Below, one piece after another: positions 1 to 7,710 of a DNA stretch of 64,000 nt. Origin of the DNA: Zeimonas sp036675585. GTDB lineage: Bacteria; Pseudomonadota; Gammaproteobacteria; Burkholderiales; Burkholderiaceae_E. The notes under the pieces are model-generated. The model had not been told where the DNA came from, ran no database searches, and worked only from the letters and a program-made list of their open reading frames with translations. The DNA is taken from assembly GCA_036675585.1 (NCBI GenBank), contig JAKFES010000042.1:1-64000 (forward strand), in the 5' to 3' direction. The position numbers were made by a program, and so were the translations under genes. Position 1 is the first letter of the stretch; the number at the start of each line of letters is the position of its first letter.

Positions 1-325
1 CGGGGCGCGACGGCGCCGGAGCCACCACGGCTGGCGCGTCGCGCGGCGAAGCCGACGGCTCGCGCTCTTCGCCCGCAGCGGCCTCGTCGACCTTCAGCCG
101 CACGAGGTCGGCGCCGACCGCAACGCTTTCGCCCGGCTGCGCGGCCAGCCAGACGACTTCGCCGGCCAGCGGCGTGGGCACCTCGACGCTCGCCTTGTCG
201 GTCATCACGATGCCGAGCACGTCGTCCTCGCGGACCCGGTCGCCGACCTGCACCAGCCATTCGACCAGTTCCGCCTCGGCGACGCCTTCGCCGACGTCGG
301 GCAGCCGGATCGCGCGCTCGGCCAT
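1..325 (-). CDS. bkdB: 2-oxoacid dehydrogenase E2 component, N-terminal lipoyl part (partial)
   Basis: Dihydrolipoyl acyltransferase (E2) of a branched-chain 2-oxoacid dehydrogenase complex; it carries the acyl group on a swinging lipoyl arm and passes it to CoA. Only about 108 residues are inside the window; the gene runs off the left edge. The visible part is a typical lipoyl domain, beginning MAERAIRLPDVGEGVAEAEL, with the lipoylated lysine at about residue 44 in MTDKASVEVP. An Ala/Pro-rich hinge follows. The ATG lies one base after the stop of E1beta, so translation is probably coupled. The E1 partners upstream are of the BkdA1/BkdA2 type, which makes the branched-chain complex more likely than pyruvate dehydrogenase. 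The catalytic domain is not seen. Confidence 0.9.
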   Translation of the reverse strand, partial: MAERAIRLPDVGEGVAEAELVEWLVQVGDRVREDDVLGIVMTDKASVEVPTPLAGEVVWLAAQPGESVAVGADLVRLKVDEAAAGEEREPSASPRDAPAVVAPAPSRP

Positions 326-326
326 T

Positions 327-1340
327 TCAGCCCTCCATGACGTCGAGCAGCGCGCGGCCGACGCGCGCCGGTCCCGGGAAGTAGTCCCATTCCTGCGCGT
401 GCGGATACGGCGTGTCCCAGCCGGCGACGCGGACGATCGGCGCCTCGAGATGATGGAAACAGTGTTCCTGCACGAGCGCGACGAGCTCGGCGCCGAAGCC
501 CGAGGTGAGCGTCGCCTCGTGCACGACGACGCAGCGCCCGGTCTTGCGCACCGAAGCGACGATCGCATCGAGGTCGAGCGGAACGAGCGTGCGCAGGTCG
601 AGGATCTCGGCGTCGATGCCGGTGGCCGCGGCCGCCGCTTCGGCGACGAACACCATCGTTCCGTAGGCGAGCACGGTGACGTCGGCACCCGTCCGACGCA
701 GCGCTGCCCGGCCGAGCGCCACGGTGTAGTGCCCGGTGGGGACCTCGCCGAGCGGATGCTTCGACCACGGCGTGACCGGACGATCGGAATAGCCGTCGAA
801 CGGCCCGTTGTACAGCCGCTTGGGCTCGAAGAAGATCACCGGATCGGGGTCTTCGATCGCCGCGATCAGCAAGCCCTTGGCGTCGACCGGGTTCGACGGA
901 ACGACGGTCTTCAGTCCGGCCACGTGGGTGAACAACGCCTCGGGGCTCTGGCTGTGCGTCTGCCCGCCGAAGATGCCGCCGCCGGTGGGCATGCGGATCA
1001 CGATCGGGCAGGTGAAATCGCCGTTCGATCGATAGCGCAGACGCGCGGCCTCGGAGACGATCTGGTCGTACGCCGGGTAGACGTAATCGGCGAACTGCAT
1101 CTCGACGCAGGGGCGCAGCCCGTAGGCGGCCATGCCGATCGCGCTGCCGACGATGCCGAGCTCGTTGATCGGCGTGTCGAAGCAGCGGTCGTGCCCGTAT
1201 TTCTGCTGCAGGCCTTGCGTGACGCGGAACACGCCGCCGAAATAGCCGACGTCCTCGCCGAAGACGACGACGCCGTCGTCGCGGCCCATCGACACGTCGA
1301 GCGCGTCGCGGATCGCCTCGATCATCGTCATCCGCGCCAC
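327..1340 (-). CDS. bkdA2: 2-oxoisovalerate dehydrogenase E1 beta subunit
   Basis: Beta subunit of the thiamine-diphosphate-dependent E1 component, which decarboxylates the 2-oxoacids from valine, leucine and isoleucine. About 337 residues, normal for BkdA2. It has the transketolase pyrimidine-binding region (MTMIEAIRDALD, FGEDVGYFGG, PINELGIVG, MQFADYVYPAYDQI) and a transketolase C-terminal domain (VHEATLTSGFGAE, RVAGWDTPYPHAQEWDYFPG). A GTG start at 1340 is chosen because it sits two bases after the E1alpha stop with a GGGG stretch upstream; the ATG three codons later (1331) is the alternative. It is the middle gene of E1alpha-E1beta-E2, with one base before E2. Confidence 0.93.
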   Translation of the reverse strand: MARMTMIEAIRDALDVSMGRDDGVVVFGEDVGYFGGVFRVTQGLQQKYGHDRCFDTPINELGIVGSAIGMAAYGLRPCVEMQFADYVYPAYDQIVSEAARLRYRSNGDFTCPIVIRMPTGGGIFGGQTHSQSPEALFTHVAGLKTVVPSNPVDAKGLLIAAIEDPDPVIFFEPKRLYNGPFDGYSDRPVTPWSKHPLGEVPTGHYTVALGRAALRRTGADVTVLAYGTMVFVAEAAAAATGIDAEILDLRTLVPLDLDAIVASVRKTGRCVVVHEATLTSGFGAELVALVQEHCFHHLEAPIVRVAGWDTPYPHAQEWDYFPGPARVGRALLDVMEG

Positions 1341-1342
1341 GC

Positions 1343-2575
1343 TCAGACCCCGGCCTGCTGGCGCTGCCGGCGCAGGTGCGGCGGCATCGTCTCGTACACC
1401 CCTTCGAACATGTCGCGCGACGACGGCTTGCCGCCGGCGTGCAGCGTCCCGTGGCGCTCGGCTTCCTTCTGCGCGGCGAGCACCTCGGCGAGCACCTGCG
1501 CCTCGAGCTCCCGATGCCGCTCCTCGGACCACGCACCGCGCACGACGAGATGGTTCTTCAACCGGATCACCGGATCGCCGAGCGGCCAGGCGTCGGATTC
1601 GGTCTTGGGCCGATACGCCGACGGGTCGTCGGAGGTCGAATGCGCCCCGACCCGGTACGTGACGTGCTCGATGAGCGTCGGGCCCAGGTTGCTGCGCGCC
1701 CGATCGATCGCCCATTTCGCGACCGCGTGCACGGCCAGGTAATCGTTGCCGTCGACCCGCAGCGCGGCGATCCCGAAGCCGAGCCCGCGGGCCGCGAACG
1801 TGCCCGATCCGCCGCGCGCGATGCCCTGGAACGTCGAGATCGCCCACTGGTTGTTGACGATGTTCAGGACGACCGGAGCGCGGTAGGTCGATGCGAACAC
1901 CAGCGCCGCGTGAAAGTCGGATTCGGCCGTCGCGCCGTCGCCGATCCAGCCGGCGGCGATGCGCGTATCGCGGCGGATCGCCGAGGCCATCGCCCAGCCG
2001 ACCGCCTGCACGAACTGCGTGCCCAGGTTGCCCGACAGCGAAAAGAACCCGTGCTCGCGCGACGAATAGAGCACCGGCAGTTGCCGGCCCTTCAGCGGGT
2101 CGCGCTCGTTCGAGTAGATCTGGCACATCATGTCGACGATCGGATAGCCGCCGGCGACGAGCAGCCCGGCCTGCCGGTACGTCGGGAAGTTCATGTCGCC
2201 GTTGCGCTGCGCCTTGCGGAACGCGCAGCTCACGGCCTCCTCGCCCATGTGCTGCATGTAGAACGACGTCTTGCCCTGGCGTTGCGCCATCAGCATGCGC
2301 GCGTCGAACGCGCGCAGCGTCATCATGTGCCGCAGGCCCTCGATCAGCTCGTCGTCGCCGAGCTGGCCCGCCCACGGGCCGACCGCCTCGCCCTTGCGGT
2401 CGAGCACGCGGATGATCGAAAACGCATGCGCGCGCAACGACTCGGAGTCGGCGTCGATCGGCGGACGCGCGACGGCGCCCGCCGCGGCGAGCTTCACGTT
2501 GGAGAAATCGGGCTGGTCACCGGGGCGGACCGCCGGTTCGGGGACGTAGAAGCGAAGCGGGACGGACTCGTTCAT
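1343..2575 (-). CDS. bkdA1: 2-oxoisovalerate dehydrogenase E1 alpha subunit
   Basis: Alpha subunit of branched-chain 2-oxoacid dehydrogenase E1, which holds the thiamine diphosphate cofactor. 410 residues from the ATG at 2575, close to the usual length of bacterial BkdA1. It begins MNESVPLRFYVPEPAVRPGD, the typical N-terminal extension of this subfamily, and has the ThDP motif starting GDGATAESDFHAAL and closing at NIVNNQWAIS, plus the EHVTYRVGAHSTSDDPS loop. The frame stays open upstream to 2743, but that stretch has no family similarity and is rejected. It is the first gene of the visible operon; about 190 bases separate it from the divergent thioesterase gene, and they should hold both promoters. 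No regulator gene is adjacent. Confidence 0.93.
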   Translation of the reverse strand: MNESVPLRFYVPEPAVRPGDQPDFSNVKLAAAGAVARPPIDADSESLRAHAFSIIRVLDRKGEAVGPWAGQLGDDELIEGLRHMMTLRAFDARMLMAQRQGKTSFYMQHMGEEAVSCAFRKAQRNGDMNFPTYRQAGLLVAGGYPIVDMMCQIYSNERDPLKGRQLPVLYSSREHGFFSLSGNLGTQFVQAVGWAMASAIRRDTRIAAGWIGDGATAESDFHAALVFASTYRAPVVLNIVNNQWAISTFQGIARGGSGTFAARGLGFGIAALRVDGNDYLAVHAVAKWAIDRARSNLGPTLIEHVTYRVGAHSTSDDPSAYRPKTESDAWPLGDPVIRLKNHLVVRGAWSEERHRELEAQVLAEVLAAQKEAERHGTLHAGGKPSSRDMFEGVYETMPPHLRRQRQQAGV

Positions 2576-2803
2576 GCGCGGACTCGTTGACCCGGCGAGG
2601 CAACGGCGACGCCGACGATCGTGCCAGAAAAGAGTACACCCGAAGCGAAAGCCGGCGCCGACCTTCCGGCCTATCGGCGTGCGGGCTGCGCGCGCGGCGC
2701 CCCGCGGGCGTACGCAGTCGGCCGTGGCGATCGTTGACCCCAACGGCAGCGCCCGCTAGCCTCGATGCATCGCGATTCGGCCCCGCATCGGAACAGGACG
2801 ACC

Positions 2804-3208
2804 GTGGAACCCGCCGCCTTGCGCAAGCTGCTCGCGGGACTGTTCCCCGACACGCTCGGCATCGAATGGATCGAGGTCGCGCACGAGCGCGTGCGTGCGC
2901 GCCTGGTCGTGCGCCGCGAGCTGTGCACCGTCGGCGACGTGCTGCACGGCGGCGCGATGATGGCGCTCGCCGACACGCTCGGCGCGGTCGGCACCTTCGT
3001 CAACCTGCCCGCCGGCGCACGCACGACGACGATCGAATCGAGCACGAAGTTCCTCGCATCGGCGCCGATCGACTCGGTCGTCGAAGGCGAATGCACGGCG
3101 TTTCATCGAGGGCGCACGACGATGGTGTGGCAGACGCTCATCCGCGGCGAGAACGCGCGGCTGTGCGCCGTGGTCACGCAGACCCAACTGGTGATCCGGT
3201 CCGACTAG
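2804..3208 (+). CDS. PaaI-like hotdog-fold thioesterase
   Basis: Probable acyl-CoA thioesterase of the PaaI/4-hydroxybenzoyl-CoA thioesterase superfamily. 134 residues from the GTG at 2804. The signature HGGAMMALADTLGAVGT carries the helix and the acidic catalytic position of hotdog thioesterases, followed by TTTIESSTKFLASAP, which matches the usual second strand. The GTG is preceded by AGGA at 2795-2798. An ATG at 2765 in the same frame would give 147 residues but lacks a ribosome site and adds residues unlike the family. It stands alone between a divergent bkd operon and a 340-base gap. The physiological acyl-CoA cannot be read from sequence; proximity to branched-chain acyl-CoA metabolism is only suggestive. 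Confidence 0.8.
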   Translation: MEPAALRKLLAGLFPDTLGIEWIEVAHERVRARLVVRRELCTVGDVLHGGAMMALADTLGAVGTFVNLPAGARTTTIESSTKFLASAPIDSVVEGECTAFHRGRTTMVWQTLIRGENARLCAVVTQTQLVIRSD

Positions 3209-3548
3209 GACGAAACCCGTCGTCCTGCAGCGCGTTCGCGACAGGCGGCAGCGCACCGTTCTGCGTGGGCGGGCGGCGCGCACCGGGGTTGGGCTGCGCT
3301 CAGCGGGGCGATCGCTGCGGCGGTCGGTGCTGCGCGCCGACTGCCCTGCGCAAGTTTCATTCTCGGCGCACCGGCACGGCTCGAATGCGGACCGCCTCCG
3401 CGAAGCTGGAAAACCCGATCAGGAAACCCCCGCGCAGCGGGGGCTGTGCACCGAAGCGCCCGCGGCCGACGGCGCGCGCCTTTTGCACGCGCCGATGTCT
3501 CGTGCCCCGCTCGCCCGCAGCGGCCGGATTTGCGGTTCAATGGGCGCC
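3209..3548. other. intergenic region, no gene seen
   Basis: 340 bases between the thioesterase and quinone reductase genes. The only clear structure is a perfect GC hairpin at 3427-3443 (CCCCCGC, loop GCA, GCGGGGG). On the minus strand it is followed by TTTCC and a further TTTTCC, giving a weak terminator look, but no minus-strand gene ends here. Frames open through this gap show no family features. Confidence 0.5.
3427..3443 (-). terminator. possible weak hairpin terminator
   Basis: Seven-base-pair perfect stem (CCCCCGC/GCGGGGG) with a three-base loop. Read on the minus strand, a short T-rich tail follows (TTTCC). It could stop antisense transcription into the thioesterase gene. Assignment is tentative because there is no matching gene on that strand. 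Confidence 0.25.
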
Positions 3549-4133
3549 ATGAAAACCCGAATCCTGATCCTGCAGGGCCATCCCGATCCGCGGCCCGAGC
3601 GGCTCGGCCATGCGCTGGCCGAAGCGTATGCGCAGGGCGCACGCGATGCCGGCCATTCGCTGCGCCGCGTCGAGATCGCGAAGATCGACTTCCCGATGCT
3701 CGGCAGCAAGGACGAGTGGCTCTCGGGCGAACTGCCCGAATCGCTGCGCAACGCGCAGGAGGCGATCGCCTGGTCGCAGCACATCGTGCTGTTCTTCCCG
3801 CTGTGGCTCGGCACGATGCCGGCGCTCGTCAAGGCCTTTCTCGAGCAGGTGCTGCGCCCGGGCTTTGCCGTCGAGAGCGGCAGCGAAGGGCAATGGCGCC
3901 GCGCCCTGCGCGGCCGCTCGGCGCGCGTCGTCGTCACGATGGGCATGCCGGCGCCGGTCTACCGGTGGTATTTCTTCGCGCACGGCGTGCGCGGCCTCGA
4001 GCGCAACGTGCTCGCGTTCTGCGGCCTGCGCCCGGTGCGGCAAACGCTGATCGGAATGGTCGACGGCGGCGGACGCACGCGCCACGAGAAGAGCTTCGCG
4101 CAGATGCGCGAACTGGGCCGGCGCGCGCGCTGA
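3549..4133 (+). CDS. flavodoxin-fold NAD(P)H:quinone reductase (MdaB/KefF-like)
   Basis: Small FMN- or FAD-dependent oxidoreductase of the NQO1/MdaB/YwrO group that reduces quinones or similar electrophiles with two electrons. 194 residues from ATG 3549. It begins MKTRILILQGHPDPRPERL, the usual phosphate-binding start of this fold, and contains SQHIVLFFPLWLGTMPALVKAFLEQV, the flavin-contacting LWxxxMPAxLKxFxDRV-type motif. An in-frame ATG at 3540 would add three residues. It is monocistronic. A detoxification role is the family expectation; the substrate is unknown. Confidence 0.85.
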   Translation: MKTRILILQGHPDPRPERLGHALAEAYAQGARDAGHSLRRVEIAKIDFPMLGSKDEWLSGELPESLRNAQEAIAWSQHIVLFFPLWLGTMPALVKAFLEQVLRPGFAVESGSEGQWRRALRGRSARVVVTMGMPAPVYRWYFFAHGVRGLERNVLAFCGLRPVRQTLIGMVDGGGRTRHEKSFAQMRELGRRAR

Positions 4134-4207
4134 AGCGCCCGCCCGCGCACTTCACTCCCCCGGCATCGGGATGCGGCAGCGCGGCACCGCGCGCGCGTTT
4201 TTTGCGC

Positions 4208-4236
4208 TTGACCTGGAACGATTGTTCCATCAATAT
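4208..4236 (+). promoter_or_regulatory. sigma70-type promoter of the rpiR-dapAL-dpp operon
   Basis: TTGACC at 4208-4213 and CAATAT at 4231-4236 are separated by exactly 17 bases, a good sigma70 promoter in an otherwise GC-rich region. Transcription would begin near 4243, giving an untranslated leader of about 100 bases before the RpiR start at 4340. The spacer is filled by a palindrome (4214-4229), so a bound repressor would block RNA polymerase directly. Confidence 0.65.
4214..4229. promoter_or_regulatory. palindromic operator, probable RpiR binding site
   Basis: TGGAACGATTGTTCCA: six-base perfect arms (TGGAAC/GTTCCA) around a four-base centre. It lies between the -35 and -10 boxes, immediately upstream of a gene for an RpiR-family regulator. 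Dyad-symmetric sites near the promoter are expected for this family, so autorepression of the whole catabolic operon is the simplest reading. The protein-site link is inferred from position only. Confidence 0.55.
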
Positions 4237-4339
4237 CCGCGCATGAAACGCGGGTTACACCGCGTCGTCGCCTGCCCGGGCAGCACGAACGAGGGCGGTC
4301 GGCAGCGAGCACACGCGCGCGGAGGAGGCCCCGATTTCG

Positions 4340-5182
4340 ATGAGATTGCGCGAACTGATCCTGGCGTCGTACGACGGGCTGCTGCCTTCCGAGCGCAAGC
4401 TCGCCGATGTCGTCATGCAGCACCGGACGAATCTCGCCGCGTATTCGGCGACCGAGCTCGCGGTGCTCGCCGGTGTGTCGAAAGCGACCGCCGCGCGTTT
4501 CTTCCGCCGCCTCGGCTACCGGAACTTCAACGAGTTTCGCGAGGACATGCGCGCGAATCCGCCGGCCGAGTCGCCGCTGTTCGGCCTGGAAGGCCTGTCG
4601 AAGCTCGGCGGCAACGCGTCGGCGCTCGAGAAACACGTCTCGAACGATGCGAAGAACCTCGCACAGACGCTGCAGGGCCTGAGCGCCGACGACGTGCGTG
4701 CGGCGATCGCCGCGCTCAAGCAGGCGCAGCGCATCTGGGTGGTCGGCTTCCGCAACGGCTATGCGACCGCCTATTACGCGCAGGCGCTCTTCTCGCACGC
4801 GAAGCCGAACGTTTCGCTGCTGAACAACTCGGCCTCCAAGATCGCCGACGTGCTCGCCGACGTCGGCGACCGGGACACGCTGTTCGTCGTCGACTTCCGG
4901 CGCCGCCTGCGCCTGCTCGGTCAGATCGTGCGGGTGGCGAAACAGGCGGGTGCGCGCGTCGTGCTGCTGACGGACTCGACGGTTTCCGAACGCGCCCGCC
5001 ATGCCGACGTGATCCTCGGCTGCGCGACCACCGGCTCGGCGCTCTTCGACTCCTACGTCGCGCCGATCAGCATCGTCAATTTCCTGGGCGCTTCGCTCGT
5101 CGCCGAGGTGCGCCCGCATGCACGCAAGCGAATGGAGCGAATCGAACACATCCACGCATTCTTGTCCGACCTCGAGGAATAA
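4340..5182 (+). CDS. MurR/RpiR-family transcriptional regulator
   Basis: Cytoplasmic regulator of 280 residues. The N-terminal helix-turn-helix domain (about 1-77) reads MRLRELILASYDGLLPSERKLADVVMQ, then YSATELAVLAGVSKATAARFFRRLGY. A SIS domain follows (about 120-260; IWVVGFRNGYATAYYAQALF, TLFVVDFRRR, ARVVLLTDS). SIS domains in this family bind phosphosugars or other small metabolites as effector. It is the first gene of a nine-gene operon and ends four bases before the ammonia-lyase start, so it is probably the autoregulated local repressor acting at the palindrome in the promoter. The effector may be the imported ureido compound or a breakdown product. Confidence 0.9.
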   Translation: MRLRELILASYDGLLPSERKLADVVMQHRTNLAAYSATELAVLAGVSKATAARFFRRLGYRNFNEFREDMRANPPAESPLFGLEGLSKLGGNASALEKHVSNDAKNLAQTLQGLSADDVRAAIAALKQAQRIWVVGFRNGYATAYYAQALFSHAKPNVSLLNNSASKIADVLADVGDRDTLFVVDFRRRLRLLGQIVRVAKQAGARVVLLTDSTVSERARHADVILGCATTGSALFDSYVAPISIVNFLGASLVAEVRPHARKRMERIEHIHAFLSDLEE

Positions 5183-5186
5183 CCAC

Positions 5187-6452
5187 GTGACCGCAACCCC
5201 CCGACCCGAAGCGACCGAACCCGCCGTACCCGCCTTGCCGGTCGTTCCCGTCGAACTGTTCGCCAACCCGCGCGTCGACCGCGCCGGTGCCTACGGGCCG
5301 GAGCGCGAGCAGATCCTCGGCGGCAAGGCGCTCGATCTCGCGCGCCGCGAGATCACGGCCTGGTCCGGCTACGCCGCGACGCCGTTGCACGATCTGCGCG
5401 GGCTCGCGTCGGCGCTCGGCGTGGGCGAGGTGCACTTCAAGGACGAAGGCACGCGCTTCGGCCTCGGCAGCTTCAAGGCGCTCGGCGGCGCATACGCGGT
5501 CGGCCGCGTGCTCTCGCGCCTGATCGCGCAGCGCACCGGGCAGCCGGTGAAGACCGCCGATCTCGCAGCCGGTGCGTTTCGCGAGCAGGTGCGCGAGATC
5601 ACGGTCACCTGCGCGACCGACGGCAATCACGGACGATCGGTCGCCTGGGGCGCGCAGATGTTCGGCTGCCAGTGCGTCATCTACATCCACGAAACGGTCA
5701 GCGAAGGACGCAAGGCCGCGATCGAGCGTTACGGCGCGCGCGTGGTGCGCACGCCGGGCAACTACGACGATGCGGTGCGCCAGGCCGACGCCGATGCGCG
5801 CCGCCTGGGTCGGCACCTGATCTCGGACACGTCGTACGAGGGCTACATGGACGTGCCGCGCGACGTGATGCAGGGCTACGGCATCATGGCCGAGGAAACG
5901 CTGAGGCAGCTCGGCGGAGAAGCGCCCACGCACGTGTTCCTGCAGGGCGGCGTCGGCGGCATGGCCGCCGCGGTGTGCAGCTATTTCTGGGAGCGCTTCG
6001 ACGGCCGGCGTCCGATCACCGTCGTCGTCGAGCCGGCCAAGGCCGACTGCCTGCTGAGAACGGCACGCGCGGGCCACCCGGTGGCCGTGCACGGCGAGCT
6101 CGACACGATCATGGCCGGGCTCGCCTGCGGCGAAGTCTCGCTGCTCGCGTGGGAGATCCTGCGCGAGGGCGCCGACGCGTTCGCCTCGGTGCGCGATGAC
6201 GCGGCGATCGACTGCATGCGCCTGCTCGCCGCCGCGCCGTTCGGCGATCCGCGCATCGTCGCCGGCGAATCGGCCGTCGCCGGACTCGCCGGCCTGATCG
6301 GCGCGGCCACCTCGCCGGCGGCGCGCGAAACGCTGCGGCTCGACGAACGCAGCCGCGTGCTGCTCTTCGGCACCGAAGGCGACACCGATCCCGAGCTCTA
6401 CCGCGAGCTGGTCGGCGCGAGCGCCGACGAGGTCCGCGCCGGAGCGCTCTGA
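5187..6452 (+). CDS. dpaL: 2,3-diaminopropionate ammonia-lyase
   Basis: PLP enzyme (fold type II) that splits 2,3-diaminopropionate to pyruvate and two ammonia. 421 residues from the GTG at 5187, slightly longer than E. coli YgeX; GAGG at 5174-5177 serves as ribosome site. PLP lysine lies in RFGLGSFKALGGAYAV. CATDGNHGRSVAWGAQ and GGVGGMAAAV form the substrate- and phosphate-binding loops, and LISDTSYEGYMDVPRDVMQGY is typical of this subgroup rather than of threonine dehydratase. Its stop overlaps the start of the next gene by one base (TGATG). The neighbours are two carbamoyl-group hydrolases and an importer, pointing to a pathway ending in diaminopropionate or a close analogue. E. coli ygeX also has an M20-type hydrolase (ygeY) beside it. 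Confidence 0.9.
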   Translation: MTATPRPEATEPAVPALPVVPVELFANPRVDRAGAYGPEREQILGGKALDLARREITAWSGYAATPLHDLRGLASALGVGEVHFKDEGTRFGLGSFKALGGAYAVGRVLSRLIAQRTGQPVKTADLAAGAFREQVREITVTCATDGNHGRSVAWGAQMFGCQCVIYIHETVSEGRKAAIERYGARVVRTPGNYDDAVRQADADARRLGRHLISDTSYEGYMDVPRDVMQGYGIMAEETLRQLGGEAPTHVFLQGGVGGMAAAVCSYFWERFDGRRPITVVVEPAKADCLLRTARAGHPVAVHGELDTIMAGLACGEVSLLAWEILREGADAFASVRDDAAIDCMRLLAAAPFGDPRIVAGESAVAGLAGLIGAATSPAARETLRLDERSRVLLFGTEGDTDPELYRELVGASADEVRAGAL

Positions 6453-7693
6453 TGGCCGAGCTCGACATCGACGGCGAGCGCCTGCTCGCGTCGCTCGCGG
6501 AACTGGGTCGCATCGGCGCGCTCGACGGCGGCGGCGTGTGCCGGCTGGCGCTCACCGACGAGGACAAGGCGGGCCGCGACTGGGTCGTCGCCCGCATGCG
6601 CGAGCTCGGCCTGGACATCACCGTGGACGGCATCGGCAACGTCGTCGGCGTCTACGCGGGCCGCGAGGAAGGGCCGCCGGTGATGACCGGCTCGCACATC
6701 GACACGGTGCGCACCGGGGGCCTGTATGACGGCAATTACGGCGTGCTCGCCGGGCTCGAAGTCGTGCGCGTGCTGCGCGACGCGGGCGTTCGCCCGCGCA
6801 AGCCGCTGGCGGTCGCGTTCTTCACCAACGAGGAAGGCGCGCGCTTCGCGCCCGACATGATGGGCAGCCTCGTCTTCCAGGGCGACCTGCCGCTCGAGAC
6901 GGCGCTGCACACGCGCGGGATCGACGGATCGACCGTCGCGGAGAACCTGGAGCGGATCGGCTATCGCGGGGCGGCACCGGTCGCCGCCACTCCGGTCGAT
7001 GCATTCGTCGAGCTGCATATCGAGCAGGGCCCGGTGCTCGACCTCGAAGGCATTTCGATCGGCGCGGTCGAAGGCGTGCAGGGCATCTCGTGGACCGAGT
7101 TCACGGTGCACGGCGTGTCCAACCACGCCGGAACGACGCCGATGCGTTTCCGTCACGACGCCGGGCTGGTCGCCGCGCGCATCGCGTGCTTCGCGCGCGA
7201 CCTCGCCGTCGAGTTCGGCGGCGACCAGGTCGCGACCGTCGGCGCGCTGAACGTGTTCCCGAATCTCGTCAACGTGATTCCGAACCGCGTCGTCTTCACC
7301 GTCGATCTGCGCAACACCGACGGCGAAGCGCTGCGGCGTGCCGAGCAGCGGGTGTGGGACTTCGCCGACCAGGTGGCGGAAGCCGAAGGCGTCACGCTGT
7401 CGCGGCGCGCGCTCGCCCGCTTCGACCCGGTCCGGTTCGACCGCACGCTGGTCGATCTCGTCGAGCGCACCGCCGGCTCGCTCGGCCTGCGCGTGCGGCG
7501 CATGCCGAGCGGAGCGGGGCACGACGCGCAGATGCTCGCGCGCATGTGCCCGGCGGCGATGATCTTCGTGCCCAGCGTCGACGGACTGAGCCACAACGTG
7601 CGCGAGCACACCCGACCCGAAGACCTGATCGCCGGCGCGCGCGTGCTGCTGCGCGTGCTCACGCATCTGGCCGAACAACAACCCGCTTGCTAG
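6452..7693 (+). CDS. M20-family Zn-dependent amidohydrolase (N-carbamoyl-L-amino acid hydrolase / allantoate amidohydrolase type)
   Basis: Binuclear-metal amidase/carbamoylase of 413 residues. Metal ligands are visible in GSHIDTVRTGGLYDGNYGVLAG and TNEEGARF, with ELHIEQGPVLD and SGAGHDAQMLA completing the HyuC/AllC signature. Such enzymes remove a carbamoyl group (as CO2 and ammonia) from ureido acids, usually with L-stereospecificity. ATG 6452 overlaps the preceding stop by one base, so translational coupling with the ammonia-lyase is likely. The family includes allantoate amidohydrolase, N-carbamoyl-L-amino acid hydrolase and beta-ureidopropionase; sequence alone does not separate them. Position beside dpaL suggests it produces diaminopropionate from a ureido derivative. 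Confidence 0.88.
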   Translation: MAELDIDGERLLASLAELGRIGALDGGGVCRLALTDEDKAGRDWVVARMRELGLDITVDGIGNVVGVYAGREEGPPVMTGSHIDTVRTGGLYDGNYGVLAGLEVVRVLRDAGVRPRKPLAVAFFTNEEGARFAPDMMGSLVFQGDLPLETALHTRGIDGSTVAENLERIGYRGAAPVAATPVDAFVELHIEQGPVLDLEGISIGAVEGVQGISWTEFTVHGVSNHAGTTPMRFRHDAGLVAARIACFARDLAVEFGGDQVATVGALNVFPNLVNVIPNRVVFTVDLRNTDGEALRRAEQRVWDFADQVAEAEGVTLSRRALARFDPVRFDRTLVDLVERTAGSLGLRVRRMPSGAGHDAQMLARMCPAAMIFVPSVDGLSHNVREHTRPEDLIAGARVLLRVLTHLAEQQPAC

Positions 7694-7710
7694 CACCCCA
7701 AGGAGAATCC

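Noticed and set aside
2576..2764. Upstream extension of the E1alpha frame to 2743
   Set aside because: The extra residues are Arg-rich, unlike BkdA1, and the ATG at 2575 gives the normal 410-residue protein.
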